DNA from: Flavobacterium sp. 245
GTDB taxonomy: Bacteria > Bacteroidota > Bacteroidia > Flavobacteriales > Flavobacteriaceae
Direction: 5' to 3'
Assembly: GCF_004362055.1 (NCBI RefSeq)
Contig: NZ_SNXB01000007.1
Span: 1-64,000, forward strand
DNA: 64,000 nt
The position numbers were made by a program, and so were the translations under genes. The notes beneath the pieces were generated by a model that was not told the DNA's origin, ran no database searches, and saw nothing but the letters and a program-made list of their open reading frames with translations. Below are positions 29,071 to 41,274 of this stretch, in pieces (within the stretch, counting starts at the first letter, position 1; every line of letters starts with the position of its first letter).

Positions 29071-29138
29071 CAAATCTAGCAGAACACTGTTGTTTAAAAG
29101 GGGGGAAATATGATAATAAAGAAGGGGCAAATTAGTAT
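29071..29138 (-). promoter_or_regulatory. Proposed HTCS-dependent susC promoter with direct-repeat operator
   Basis: On the minus strand TAGATTTG (29071-29078) is a good -7 box with no matching -33 TTG. Starting 20 bp upstream of it are two imperfect 17-bp direct repeats, near 29099-29115 and at 29122-29138. The second reads ATACTAATTTGCCCCTT on the minus strand. The same arrangement with ATACTAAAATGCCCCTT occurs before the lacZ-like gene at 39491-39557. Inferred: activator binding sites for the AraC-type domain of the HTCS encoded at 31930. Confidence 0.6.
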
Positions 29139-29387
29139 CTGACCGCAAAAACACTACGTTTTTAAGATATTCCTAAAAAAAATCACAGCATAATTCAAAA
29201 ATTCATAAATATATATTCTGTTTTTATCGCAATTGATATTTGCAGGAAGCACAACATTTTGTACAAATACTCGAAGAATTCATTTTTAAAAAAGCAATAC
29301 TATTGAAGTTGAACGGCAAAAATCCTTTTTTACTTTTATTAGAATTTATAATGCTAAAATCTTTTTTTCTGAGCATTTTGGCAAAAA

Positions 29388-29423
29388 AATCGGCTTAATT
29401 TCATTGAAGAAAATAAGCCGATT
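29388..29423 (-). terminator. Terminator after the GH105 gene
   Basis: Perfect 10-bp stem AATCGGCTTA / TAAGCCGATT with a 16-nt loop, followed on the minus strand by a T run. It lies 23 bp beyond the GH105 stop. Confidence 0.85.
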
Positions 29424-29445
29424 TTTTAAAATTGTTTACCGAAAA

Positions 29446-30600
29446 CTATTTCACAAAGCGATACATTTCTGAAGCTGCCAATAAAAAAGCTCCGACACCG
29501 AAATCGGCTGTAGAATTTTTATCAACTACTTGTCCCGGAATTGCTTTTTCACCAATAGGCTGTACATAGCCCACAGTTCCATCTGCCTGAAGCGCGAAAG
29601 TGGTTAAGTAATTCCAAGATTTTTCGGCAACTGGCAAATAGGTTTTTTTATCCAAAATTCCATTGTTGATTCCCCACATAAAGCCGTATGTAAAAAAAGC
29701 TGTTCCGCTTGTTTCAGGCCCCGGAGCATGTTCAGGATCCAAAATACTTCTTGTCCAATAGCCTTCTTTTTGTTGTGCTTCCGCCAATGCTTTAGCCATA
29801 TCTTTAAAACAGCTTATATATTCATTTCTATGTTTAGCCGATTTTGGCAAATCCTGAATAATCTTAGCGTAACCAGCAAAAATCCACCCGTCACCTCTTG
29901 CCCAGAAATCTTTTTTGCCATTGGCACTTTTATGTTTTGGATAAACATATTTGGCATCACGGAAATATAATTTCGATTCCGAATCGTACATAATACTGTC
30001 GGCATATTGCAAATAAGAATGCAGTTTTTCTAAATACATTTCATTTCCAGTAACCTTATAGAGCTTTGTCATTACCGGCATTACCATATACAATCCGTCA
30101 ACCCACCACCAGTAATCATTTGCTGGAGTGCTCATTTCATATTCCATAACTTCTTTTGCGCGGGCAATTTTATGCGGATCGTTTTTTCCTGTAAAATTGT
30201 ATAAATCAATATAAGTCTGGAAACAAATCTGCCAATCGCCAAATAATACATGTTTATCTGTTTCTCCGTAATTGTATTTCCATTCTGATTTATCCGTTGA
30301 TTTGGCTCCCATCCATTGATTTTTCTCCGCCCAAGCCATCGAATAATCCAAATATTTTTTGTTTTTAGTTACCTTATAAGCTTCCATATTTCCGGTATGA
30401 TACGCCGAAACATGCCAAAAAGAATTTCCAAATTCGGGATGCGAACTTTGCCAGCGGTTGTTTACTTTATCGATAATGGCAATAACATCTTTTTTTGATT
30501 CTTTTATTGCAACTTCTTGTTTTACAGCACTGCTTTTACAGCCAACAACTGCAATTGAAACAGCAGTCAATGCAATAAAAAATGGTTTTTTAAAATACAT
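29446..30600 (-). CDS. GH105/GH88 unsaturated uronyl hydrolase, lipoprotein, 384 aa
   Basis: Lipoprotein signal with Cys21 in VVGCKSS. An alpha/alpha barrel follows with the family motifs WWWVDGLYMVMPV (D168) and WARGDGWIFAGYAK (D237), the two conserved Asp of GH88/GH105. GPETSGTAFFTYGFMWGI and LLAASEMYRF are further signatures. These enzymes hydrate and cleave 4,5-unsaturated uronic acids left by polysaccharide lyases; related ones act on rhamnogalacturonan and on unsaturated glucuronic acid of arabinogalactan. No lyase gene is in the window, so its substrate must come from elsewhere or it acts differently. It is 25 bp from the DUF2264 gene at 30626, in one transcript. Confidence 0.9.
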   Translation of the reverse strand: MYFKKPFFIALTAVSIAVVGCKSSAVKQEVAIKESKKDVIAIIDKVNNRWQSSHPEFGNSFWHVSAYHTGNMEAYKVTKNKKYLDYSMAWAEKNQWMGAKSTDKSEWKYNYGETDKHVLFGDWQICFQTYIDLYNFTGKNDPHKIARAKEVMEYEMSTPANDYWWWVDGLYMVMPVMTKLYKVTGNEMYLEKLHSYLQYADSIMYDSESKLYFRDAKYVYPKHKSANGKKDFWARGDGWIFAGYAKIIQDLPKSAKHRNEYISCFKDMAKALAEAQQKEGYWTRSILDPEHAPGPETSGTAFFTYGFMWGINNGILDKKTYLPVAEKSWNYLTTFALQADGTVGYVQPIGEKAIPGQVVDKNSTADFGVGAFLLAASEMYRFVK

Positions 30601-30625
30601 AATTATAATAAGATTAAGCGTTTAA

Positions 30626-31867
30626 TTATTTTGAAGCGTGGTCAATTGGAATTTCCTGCCCTGACCATATTTTCTTTTGAGTCCAAGGTTGATAAGCATC
30701 AGCCCAGAACGGATCTGTTGCTGGCAGACCGAGAACTAAAAAAGCTTCGGTACACAAATACAAACTTCCAGTTGAAATATAGCCTTCGCCAATATTTGGC
30801 TGATGACCGTATAACCCAATCTGAAGCCAGCCATTTTTATCAAAAGTTTCTTTGGCATTTATTTGATTATTAATCATAAAATAAAGTGCCGAACGAACTT
30901 GTGCCGGAGCAACTTCTTTAGGCAATTCTTTCCAAAGTGCAATCTGAGACAAAAGCTGGAAAGCGCCAAAACGATACGCCAATGATCTTCCGATTGGCGG
31001 ATACGTGCCATCAGGAGAAATTAGTCGTTCCTGAATTGCCGCATATCTTCGGGCTCTGTTTAGCTCAGTTTCAAAGTCTTTTTTGTACTCATTATTTTTA
31101 TCTTTCAACACGTTTAAAATATCCAATTGCATTGGGTGAATTACAAAACTGTTGTAATAATCCCAATGAAAATCAGGTCCGTCGCCATAAGTTCCATCAC
31201 CCAGATACCATTTTTTATGTTCTGATAAAGCATAAATCAATCGGTTTGCATCTTCATCTTTATCAAATTTAATAATCGCAGCTTCGATGATTCCGGCAAA
31301 AAGAAGCCAATTACTGTGATAAGGTTCAATTTTTCGAGTTGATTTTAAGGCTTTAATTACATTTTCTTTTGTAGCGGCATCAAGCGGTTCCCAAAGCTGT
31401 TTTGGCGCACGCATCAAAGCTTGAGCAAAAAAAGCGGCATCAACTAAAGGTTGTTTGTCATTTACAAAATTCATAAAATCAGCTGCATTTGGATCAGTTG
31501 CATTATGAATTGATTTTTGTGCCAAAGCGATATACTTTGCTCTTAATTTTCCTTCGGAAGTATTATCTGAACCTAATTCCAGCCACGGAGCCATTCCCGA
31601 AAGCGTTCTTCCAAAAGCTTCTAAATACGTTACATGCTTTCTGTCATCCCACGCGCCTGGCGATTTTTCAACTGGCATCAAAGTTTTAAGTTGATTATTA
31701 CTTAGAGCGGTTAATACCGGATCGCTAATTTTTACCAAAGAAGCCACAAAAAACTCCCGAACTTTTTCAGGAGAATCTTTTTCGGGTTTCTTAGATTGTG
31801 CTTGAACATTCAGAGCTAGCAGACAAATAAACACTGCTAAAACAGCATTTTTAAAACGATGACTCAT
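30626..31867 (-). CDS. DUF2264 protein, short form (probable GH154), 413 aa
   Basis: Signal peptide at residues 1-23 (ending NVQA). The DUF2264 domain fills the rest: YLEAFGRTLSGMAPWLELGS, NWLLFAGIIEAAII, GDGTYGDGPDFHWDYYNSFV, then PIGRSLAYRFGAFQLLSQ and IGLYGHQPNIGEGYISTGS. It corresponds to the first two thirds of the 670-aa paralogue at 9839 and lacks that protein's C-terminal beta-rich half. It is usual as a stand-alone length. The neighbour GH105 points to uronic-acid removal. A beta-glucuronidase role is inferred from GH154. Confidence 0.82.
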   Translation of the reverse strand: MSHRFKNAVLAVFICLLALNVQAQSKKPEKDSPEKVREFFVASLVKISDPVLTALSNNQLKTLMPVEKSPGAWDDRKHVTYLEAFGRTLSGMAPWLELGSDNTSEGKLRAKYIALAQKSIHNATDPNAADFMNFVNDKQPLVDAAFFAQALMRAPKQLWEPLDAATKENVIKALKSTRKIEPYHSNWLLFAGIIEAAIIKFDKDEDANRLIYALSEHKKWYLGDGTYGDGPDFHWDYYNSFVIHPMQLDILNVLKDKNNEYKKDFETELNRARRYAAIQERLISPDGTYPPIGRSLAYRFGAFQLLSQIALWKELPKEVAPAQVRSALYFMINNQINAKETFDKNGWLQIGLYGHQPNIGEGYISTGSLYLCTEAFLVLGLPATDPFWADAYQPWTQKKIWSGQEIPIDHASK

Positions 31868-31929
31868 ATATTTTCTTTTTTCTTTTTATATTTTCTTTTT
31901 TCTTTTTTCTTACTTCTTTCTTCTTTTTT
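31868..31929 (-). repeat. Polypurine/polypyrimidine tract
   Basis: The 62 bp between the HTCS stop and the DUF2264 start are almost pure pyrimidine on the plus strand, as repeats of TTTTCTTTTTTC; on the coding strand it is an A/G tract reaching to the ATG. Such A/G-rich leaders can act as translation enhancers in Bacteroidota; slippage-prone length variation is possible. Confidence 0.5.
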
Positions 31930-34900
31930 CTATGTTGACTTCCAAAAACTTTCATTCAGAATGTATTTGTTATCCTTCACATTTTGGTATTTCTTTTTAA
32001 ACTCTGAAGGATTCAAATTATAAAACTGCTGAAAATGTTTTCTGAAATATTTTATATCTCCAAAGCCAGCAATTGATGCGGCTTGGCTTATTTGTAAATC
32101 GGTTGTAATCAATAATGTTGCGACTTTTCGAAGACGGACATTACGCGTAAATTCTAAAACCGATTTGCCAGTGATTTTCTTGATTTTTTTGTAAACCAAA
32201 GAATGGCTCATTCCTAATTCACTTGCGAGATCTTTTATATTAAAATTGTCAACATCTAAATTAGAATCAATGAGTTCAATAATTCTGTCAAGCAGTTTTT
32301 TATCCTCGTCTGACAGCTTTGCTCCAGCAACATTTTTTGTAACCGAATTAAGCAGATAATTCTGTTCACTATCACGACGCGTCAAAATTCCATTAATTCG
32401 TGCTAATAAATAATCATTATCAAATGGTTTTGTAATGTAATCATCAGCGCCAACTTCCGCTCCTTTCAATTTCACATCTTCAGACGTTCCTCCTGTTAAA
32501 AGTATTACGGGAATATGTTTTAGGTCAGGATCTGTTTTTATGTGTTTGCAAAATGCAACGCCGTTCATTTCTCCCATTACAACATCAGAAATAATTAAAT
32601 CCGGCTGTACTTTTTTAACAATAGACAAAGCCATTTCAGCATTTTCAGCCGCGGTGACATGGTATTTAGGCGCTAATATTCGTTTCAAATAATTTCTAAT
32701 CTGAACATTGTCATCTACAATTAAAATACTTTTTGCATCCTTAATCAATTCGTGCACGTTTTCTGGTTCTTCGACTGTCGGCAAGACATTTTCACGAATT
32801 ACAGTATCTTCTAAAGCTTCATCCAAAAATAAAGTTCGGTCACTTAAATCTTCGCGTATTTCAATATCTCCAAAATGTTCTTTGCCAAGAAGCAGCTTAA
32901 TTTCAAAAACAGAACCTCCGTTTTCGTTATCACGACAACTTACGTTTCCATGATGCTGTTCTATAAATTGTTTTACGAGATACAATCCAATACCAAATCC
33001 TTTACGGTTATTTTTGATGTTTTTGCCCGACTGATAAAACAAATTAAAGATTTTGTCTTTATCCGCATCTACAACTCCTTCTCCGTTATCAATAACATTT
33101 ATAATTATCTCATTTTCTGTGCATCTCAAATTGACAGCGACTTTTCCATTTTCTTTTTCAGTAAACTTTAAAGCATTGGAAATCAAATTAAATAAAGCCA
33201 TTTCTATTTTTTCCCGATCTACGTAAGCCATCAATTTTTCTTCGGAAATACTAAAACTATAATCTATTTTTTTTGATTTTGCGTGATGCACAAAACAACT
33301 GAAAACCTCTTTGCATAATTCAACGATATCAATTTGTCCCACTTTTAGTTTTCCCGTTTCGGTTTCGGTTTTTCTAAAAAGAAGCAACTGATCAACTAAA
33401 CTCAACAGTCTTCTTGAATTGCTGTACACCATTTCAATAGCTGCAGGATCGATCTGCTGTTCAGCACCATAAATAATATCTTTCAAGGGATTAATAATCA
33501 TCGTCAATGGCGATCTGAATTCATGAGAAATATTAGTGAAAAAAGTTATTTTTTTCTCGTTGAGTTCTTTTTCCTGCTTTGCCAAATCCTGAGAAAGCCG
33601 AACTTCATATTTAAGCTTCGCCTGTTCACGCTGATATTTATCTACCACATAAATAGCAAGTACAAATACAATAAAATAAAAGAAATAAGCCCAGCCACTT
33701 CTGTACCACGGTGGCAATATGGTAATAGGCATCGAAATGGATTTTGTATTCCAAATGCCTTCTGCATTTGTCGATTTTATTTTCAGCACATAATCACCTT
33801 CTGTAATTCTGGAATAATTTGCGCTTCTTATATTGTCAACATAATGCCACTGCGAATCCCATCCTTCTAAAAAATAAGCATACGAAATTTTCTCTGGAAG
33901 ACTGTATTCTAACGCAGCAAAATCGATATTCAGCATCGATTCGTCATAGGACAGTTTTAATTTCTGAATGCCAAATGCGCCTAAACCAGCCTGATCAAAA
34001 ACTTTATTGTTTACTTTAATAGAAGTTATAGCCAGCTTTGGAAAAGCATGAGCCTGACTGTTGACTTTGGTATCAATAATATTAAATCCTTTAATCCCGC
34101 CAAATACGATTTCTCCGGTAGAAAGTTGCAATGCCGCATTATAATTAAACTGATTACTTTGAAGTCCGTCAGCATCATGATAACTTGTTATTTTTCCGGT
34201 GTCGACATTATATACAAATATTCCGTTGTACGTGCTGCACCAATAAGCGCCTTGTTTATCGCGGACAATATTTAAAATCGAATTATTTGGAAGGCCATTT
34301 CGCTGCGTCAGAAATTTTCGTTCAAAAGTTTTCGGATTAAAAAGCATCAATCCTCCCCCTTCTGTACCCACAAGCATTTTTGTATCTGAATGCGATACAA
34401 TAGATCGAACAGGATATTTCACGTCGATTTCGCGTCGTTTCATAGTTTTAGGATCAAGCTGAAATAACTTCGAAAAATTTCCAATCCAAAGATTGCTCTT
34501 ATCCTCTGCCATCGAAATGATACCGCGAATTTTTGCGTCTACAAAATCAAATTGATCTTTTTGCTCATTGTATCGGTACAAACCTTCTTCGTCTGGCGAA
34601 GCGGCCCACAGTTCATTATTTTTATTTCGAAATAATACCCAAATATTTTTTTGAACTGCTTTAAGTTTTGGACTAAAAAGATTGTATTTCTTGAAATTAT
34701 GGGTTTGCGCGTTAAAGAGACAAACTCCTCCACCATAGGTTCCAAACCAAGTTCCTTTCGCATCTTTTAAAATAACAGAAACGAAATTATTACTAAGCGA
34801 ACTTGGATTATTTGAATTGTACGAATAATTAGTAAATGTATTTGTTTTTCTGTTCCACAAACTAGCACCCGCACCATCTGTACCAATCCAAAGATTTTCT

Positions 34901-36021
34901 GAATCTTGTTCGCATAATGAAAGAATAAAATCGCTAGGAAGTGTATTTTTTGATTTGTCGTTTTTCGAAATCGTCACAAATGGACTTTTTGTTTCTTCGA
35001 TCGTATTAACTCCTCCTCTTAAAGTTCCAATCCAAACTCTATTTTCATTGTCTAAATAAAGCGATGAAATAGCGTTGCTGTTGAGTTTTTCATCATCAAG
35101 ACAAGCATTTAAAAGCGAAAAAGAATCTTTGTTGTAATTGTATTTAACAACTCCATTTCCGTTTGTAGCAATCCAAAGTTCATTGGCGGAAGCCTTAAAC
35201 ATCAAATCAGAAATGGGATATTGAATTTCCTGATTGGCGTAAAATTTGTGCGTTTTATTTTTTGTATTGTATTTTAAAAGTCCTCCCTCAGCCGCTAACC
35301 AAATATTTGAAAACGTGTCGTATAAAATACAACCACTGCCTACAGAACTCTCAAAAACAACGGTAAGTCTTTTTGCTCCAGGTTCCATAGCCACTAGTCC
35401 AACTCCGGCAACAGAACACCACAATTTGCCAGAATTATCAAAATCCATTTCTTGTACGTGAAAATCCCATTGCAGTTTTCCGTTTTCTAAAAGTGGCATC
35501 TGAATAATCTTTTCTTGTTCTCCTGCAGTATAAAGCAAACCTTTTCCGGCAGTTGCGATATACATTTTGGATTTATAATCCCGAATTTGATTGACTACAA
35601 AATCAATCTTTTCACTTTTAGAAGTCTTGGCATTTATGTAACTTTTTGTAATGAACTTATTTCTAAGATAATCGTAAACACTGATACCACCTTTTGTTCC
35701 AATCCAAATTTCATTTTGAGTACCGCAAATGCTTACAATTCTGTTATTTACTAACGAATTAGCATCATTTGGCTCATTTCTGAAACTTAAAAAATTATAA
35801 CCGTCATATCGGCTGATTCCGTCATAAGTTCCAAACCACATTAAACCTCTCTTGTCTTTATAAACTGAGGTTACGGCATTATTTGCGAGGCCGTTTTTAA
35901 TTCCGAGATAACCAATATCGTATTTTTTTTGACCAAATTTTGGAATAGTGCTCCCTACAGTCTGCGAACGGACTGCAAAACAGGCTAAAAGTGCTAAAAA
36001 TAATACTATTCGGTTTTTCAA
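31930..36021 (-). CDS. Hybrid two-component system regulator (HTCS), 1363 aa
   Basis: Signal peptide, then about 640 residues of two-component propeller repeats (GLMWFGTYDGISRYDGYNF, NEIWIGTKGGISVYD, ENLWIGTDGAGASLWN) forming the periplasmic sensor. A Y_Y_Y domain (LEYSLPEKISYAYFLEGWDS) and a membrane helix near 760-785 follow. In the cytoplasm are a HisKA site (NISHEFRSPLTM, H833), an HATPase domain (NLISNALKFTE, GFGIGLYLVKQFI), a receiver with D1146 in LIISDVVMGEMNG, and an AraC-type helix-turn-helix at the end. It senses an oligosaccharide in the periplasm and activates the PUL. All key residues are present. It lies between the lacZ-like gene and the DUF2264/GH105 genes. Confidence 0.96.
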   Translation of the reverse strand: MKNRIVLFLALLACFAVRSQTVGSTIPKFGQKKYDIGYLGIKNGLANNAVTSVYKDKRGLMWFGTYDGISRYDGYNFLSFRNEPNDANSLVNNRIVSICGTQNEIWIGTKGGISVYDYLRNKFITKSYINAKTSKSEKIDFVVNQIRDYKSKMYIATAGKGLLYTAGEQEKIIQMPLLENGKLQWDFHVQEMDFDNSGKLWCSVAGVGLVAMEPGAKRLTVVFESSVGSGCILYDTFSNIWLAAEGGLLKYNTKNKTHKFYANQEIQYPISDLMFKASANELWIATNGNGVVKYNYNKDSFSLLNACLDDEKLNSNAISSLYLDNENRVWIGTLRGGVNTIEETKSPFVTISKNDKSKNTLPSDFILSLCEQDSENLWIGTDGAGASLWNRKTNTFTNYSYNSNNPSSLSNNFVSVILKDAKGTWFGTYGGGVCLFNAQTHNFKKYNLFSPKLKAVQKNIWVLFRNKNNELWAASPDEEGLYRYNEQKDQFDFVDAKIRGIISMAEDKSNLWIGNFSKLFQLDPKTMKRREIDVKYPVRSIVSHSDTKMLVGTEGGGLMLFNPKTFERKFLTQRNGLPNNSILNIVRDKQGAYWCSTYNGIFVYNVDTGKITSYHDADGLQSNQFNYNAALQLSTGEIVFGGIKGFNIIDTKVNSQAHAFPKLAITSIKVNNKVFDQAGLGAFGIQKLKLSYDESMLNIDFAALEYSLPEKISYAYFLEGWDSQWHYVDNIRSANYSRITEGDYVLKIKSTNAEGIWNTKSISMPITILPPWYRSGWAYFFYFIVFVLAIYVVDKYQREQAKLKYEVRLSQDLAKQEKELNEKKITFFTNISHEFRSPLTMIINPLKDIIYGAEQQIDPAAIEMVYSNSRRLLSLVDQLLLFRKTETETGKLKVGQIDIVELCKEVFSCFVHHAKSKKIDYSFSISEEKLMAYVDREKIEMALFNLISNALKFTEKENGKVAVNLRCTENEIIINVIDNGEGVVDADKDKIFNLFYQSGKNIKNNRKGFGIGLYLVKQFIEQHHGNVSCRDNENGGSVFEIKLLLGKEHFGDIEIREDLSDRTLFLDEALEDTVIRENVLPTVEEPENVHELIKDAKSILIVDDNVQIRNYLKRILAPKYHVTAAENAEMALSIVKKVQPDLIISDVVMGEMNGVAFCKHIKTDPDLKHIPVILLTGGTSEDVKLKGAEVGADDYITKPFDNDYLLARINGILTRRDSEQNYLLNSVTKNVAGAKLSDEDKKLLDRIIELIDSNLDVDNFNIKDLASELGMSHSLVYKKIKKITGKSVLEFTRNVRLRKVATLLITTDLQISQAASIAGFGDIKYFRKHFQQFYNLNPSEFKKKYQNVKDNKYILNESFWKST

Positions 36022-36132
36022 AATTTCGGATTTGAGATTAATTATATTTTATTTTGATCGAAATATTTTATTTTCTTTAAAAAAATCAGAATTATAAATT
36101 ATTCGTGTGAAAAATACAATTATTAAATTAAT

Positions 36133-36168
36133 CTTAAAAAAAACCTATGAAAATAAATCATAGGTTTT
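36133..36168 (-). terminator. Terminator after the lacZ-like GH2 gene
   Basis: 10-bp perfect stem AAACCTATGA / TCATAGGTTT with an 8-nt loop, followed on the minus strand by a T run. It lies about 33 bp beyond the stop at 36201 and separates this gene from the HTCS gene. Confidence 0.85.
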
Positions 36169-36200
36169 TCTTGTAAAAAAATAAATACATTCAATTCTTA

Positions 36201-39317
<3,117 letters not shown>

Positions 39318-39678
39318 CTAACTATTTTTGATTGTCTAAATTTTAATATTGGAAATTGAAAAAATTGTCATTCCAAATTGGCTTAAGGCATTTCTTTATA
39401 ACAAAATCATAAAAAAGAACACTCCTAACACTAACCAAATTTTAAAAACGCACACCTTAAAATAAATAAGGAATGACAAATTCTGGAAGACAAATTTAGA
39501 TAATCAGCTAAAAGACATGAGGGCCATTTAGATATACTAAAAGGGGCATTTTAGTATGGAGAGCAGTTCTGGACAAATTTACCCCCTCTATTTATGCGTT
39601 TTTGATAAAAAAAATTAAAATCATACATTCGTTCCAACCTTTTTATAAAAAAGTCTACCTTATTATAAAAGAGAATTT
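39318..39678. other. Divergent intergenic region upstream of the lacZ-like gene and the gene at 39679
   Basis: 361 bp. It holds the operator/promoter at 39491-39557 (minus strand), and two 10-bp arms TTGTCATTCC (39365-39374) and GGAATGACAA (39470-39479) in inverted orientation 95 bp apart, within the presumed 5' leader of the lacZ-like mRNA. No gene seen. Confidence 0.45.
39491..39557 (-). promoter_or_regulatory. Proposed HTCS-dependent promoter of the lacZ-like gene
   Basis: Minus strand -7 box TAAATTTG at 39491-39498 without a -33 TTG. Exactly 20 bp further upstream begin two direct repeats 22 bp apart, at 39519-39535 and 39541-39557; the second reads ATACTAAAATGCCCCTT. The susC promoter at 29071 has the same layout and nearly the same sequence. 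The upstream repeat also overlaps the palindromic arms TACTAAAA/TTTTAGTA. Confidence 0.6.
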
Positions 39679-41061
39679 ATGAAAAAAATTGTATTGCTTA
39701 TTTTGCTAATAAAATCATTTTGGTGTTTTTCTCAAGATTTACCAAAAACAGGAGATCTTAAAGTCGTCAACAGCTATCTGTCTATATTAAAAACACAAAA
39801 TGGTTATGTTTTTATTGGACCTGAAGGGGAAAAATCTGAAGAATATAAATATGTATCTCTAACAAATCATAATCTTTCCATTCATACCGTTCTTGAAAAA
39901 GCAGCGAGTAAAAATCAAACTCCTATAAAAAACAAAAACGTTCGTGATAATAACAGTATTCATGGTGAATACCATATTTTGGACTTAATGAAGGAGTTGC
40001 ATTTTATTGATGAATACAATTTTGCAGGAACAAATGAACTGACAAATGAAAATATTAGAACAGGTTTGACCGAAGAATACGGGTATGCTTCCAGAAATGG
40101 AAAATATGCTCTGGTCAATAATCAAGGAAATTTCTTGACCGCCTTAAAATACACAAACGATTTTGACCATAGATATAATCCGCATTTGAATTATTATTTT
40201 GAGAAGAAAAAACTTATCTCTGTTTTGATTGATCAAATTACCGGAAAAGAAGTATTAGCAACAAAAGACAGTATTGTTGAATATTGGAATCCCAACAATT
40301 ATTTGGTTAAAAACAAAAGAAAAGGAAAATACATTCTCGTTTATAATGGCAAAACACAACTTGTTCCAAAAGACTTCAAAAGACTAATTGGCCTTCCATC
40401 ATCTGAAAGTAAAATTTTCACTTATAACAATGGTTTTTTTGGCAAAAATGGACAGAGAATAGAAAGCAATTTTATTCCGTACAGTAATTTTTACAAGGGG
40501 CATTGTATTGTTTTAGAAATAACAAAGGAAGAACAGAAGTATAACTATTATGGCGAACCATTGCCCCGACATGAAACTAGAATTTTTAAAATTATAAATG
40601 AAAAACTGGAAACCATTAAAACACTTCCAGATATCAAAAACACAATCAGTACCTTTAATAAATATGGACAGCTTATTGTAAAAAGAAGTTATGAAGATTG
40701 GAGAAATCCCATTTATGACAATCAATATATTATAGATTACAACGGCAATACTATAATCCAAACATCTAAAGTTGAAACTAAAATACATGAGATTTCGGAA
40801 GGCTTATATTTAGTTGAAGATGCCACGTATCCGCCTGTAAAAGAAAGAGCAATGCGGTACGATTTTTTCAATCAAAAAGGAGAGAATATCACAAATGCTT
40901 TAAGGCAACGTATTATTTATCTAGGATTTAAAGAAAATACAACAGAAAAATATCTTGTTGCCTATGGAATTATATACATAACTTTAGATAAAGAAAACAA
41001 TATTATAAGCTCCTATCCTAAATCATATCTTTTTGATTCCAAACCTAAAATTTTTGAATAG
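39679..41061 (+). CDS. Secreted protein of unknown function with possible WG-type repeats, 460 aa
   Basis: Signal peptide at residues 1-18 (LLILLIKSFWCFSQ). The remainder is beta-rich. The segment EYGYASRNGKYALVNNQGNF, followed by LTALKYTNDFD, has the shape of WG/KWG repeats (aromatic-x-x-G-K-x-x-hydrophobic-hydrophobic-x-x-x-G-x-hydrophobic), with weaker echoes at NKRKGKYILVYNGKTQLVPK and NQYIIDYNGNTII. These repeats form an extracytoplasmic binding or structural fold. No catalytic motif seen. It is a plus-strand gene alone, with its own terminator at 41069, between PUL 1 and the cassette-like element. Confidence 0.72.
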   Translation: MKKIVLLILLIKSFWCFSQDLPKTGDLKVVNSYLSILKTQNGYVFIGPEGEKSEEYKYVSLTNHNLSIHTVLEKAASKNQTPIKNKNVRDNNSIHGEYHILDLMKELHFIDEYNFAGTNELTNENIRTGLTEEYGYASRNGKYALVNNQGNFLTALKYTNDFDHRYNPHLNYYFEKKKLISVLIDQITGKEVLATKDSIVEYWNPNNYLVKNKRKGKYILVYNGKTQLVPKDFKRLIGLPSSESKIFTYNNGFFGKNGQRIESNFIPYSNFYKGHCIVLEITKEEQKYNYYGEPLPRHETRIFKIINEKLETIKTLPDIKNTISTFNKYGQLIVKRSYEDWRNPIYDNQYIIDYNGNTIIQTSKVETKIHEISEGLYLVEDATYPPVKERAMRYDFFNQKGENITNALRQRIIYLGFKENTTEKYLVAYGIIYITLDKENNIISSYPKSYLFDSKPKIFE

Positions 41062-41068
41062 TAATTTA

Positions 41069-41112
41069 AAAACCGCCAATCTAATTATAAATTCAGATTA
41101 GCAGTTTTCTAT
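41069..41112 (+). terminator. Terminator after the gene at 39679
   Basis: 14-bp stem AAAACCGCCAATCT / AGATTAGCAGTTTT with two mismatches, followed by TTTTCTATT on the plus strand, 8 bp beyond the stop codon. Confidence 0.75.
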
Positions 41113-41138
41113 TCTAATTACTGTTTAATGTTTACTAA

Positions 41139-41264
41139 CGTTCTCGCGCTACAAGCAGTTTGGGATTAAATCAGCGTTATCTTTCGGATTTGCCAAATCT
41201 TCCAAATACAAACTAAATTTTCCATTAAGCCAAATCCCCAAATTGCTTGTAGCGTGTGTTAGGT
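41139..41264 (-). other. attC-like recombination site of a gene cassette
   Basis: On the minus strand the site begins ACCTAAC (41258-41264), which fits the R'' consensus RYYYAAC, followed by ACAC and GCTACAAGCA (41244-41253). Its partner TGCTTGTAGC (41148-41157) leads to GCGAGAAC and G/TTAG at 41135-41139. The arms continue inwards (ATTTGGGGATT against AATCCCAAAC) with one extra base, as the bulged base of attC hairpins. The variable middle is about 60 bp. If the cassette were circular, the joined site would end GTTAGGT, which is exactly complementary to ACCTAAC. A miniature inverted-repeat element is the alternative. Confidence 0.6.
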
Positions 41265-41274
41265 ACAGGCAATT

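Larger units (their letters stand above)
28991..29445. other. Intergenic region upstream of susC
   Basis: 455 bp. It contains the proposed HTCS-controlled promoter (29071-29138) and the terminator of the GH105 gene (29388-29423). Between 29140 and 29380 nothing else is recognisable. Confidence 0.45.

Noticed and set aside
39365..39479. Inverted 10-bp arms TTGTCATTCC/GGAATGACAA as a transposable element
   Set aside because: The arms are 95 bp apart with no terminal duplication or gene between; recorded only as part of the intergenic description.
41139..41264. Insertion sequence
   Set aside because: No transposase frame lies in or near it and the outer bases fit attC core sites better than IS ends.
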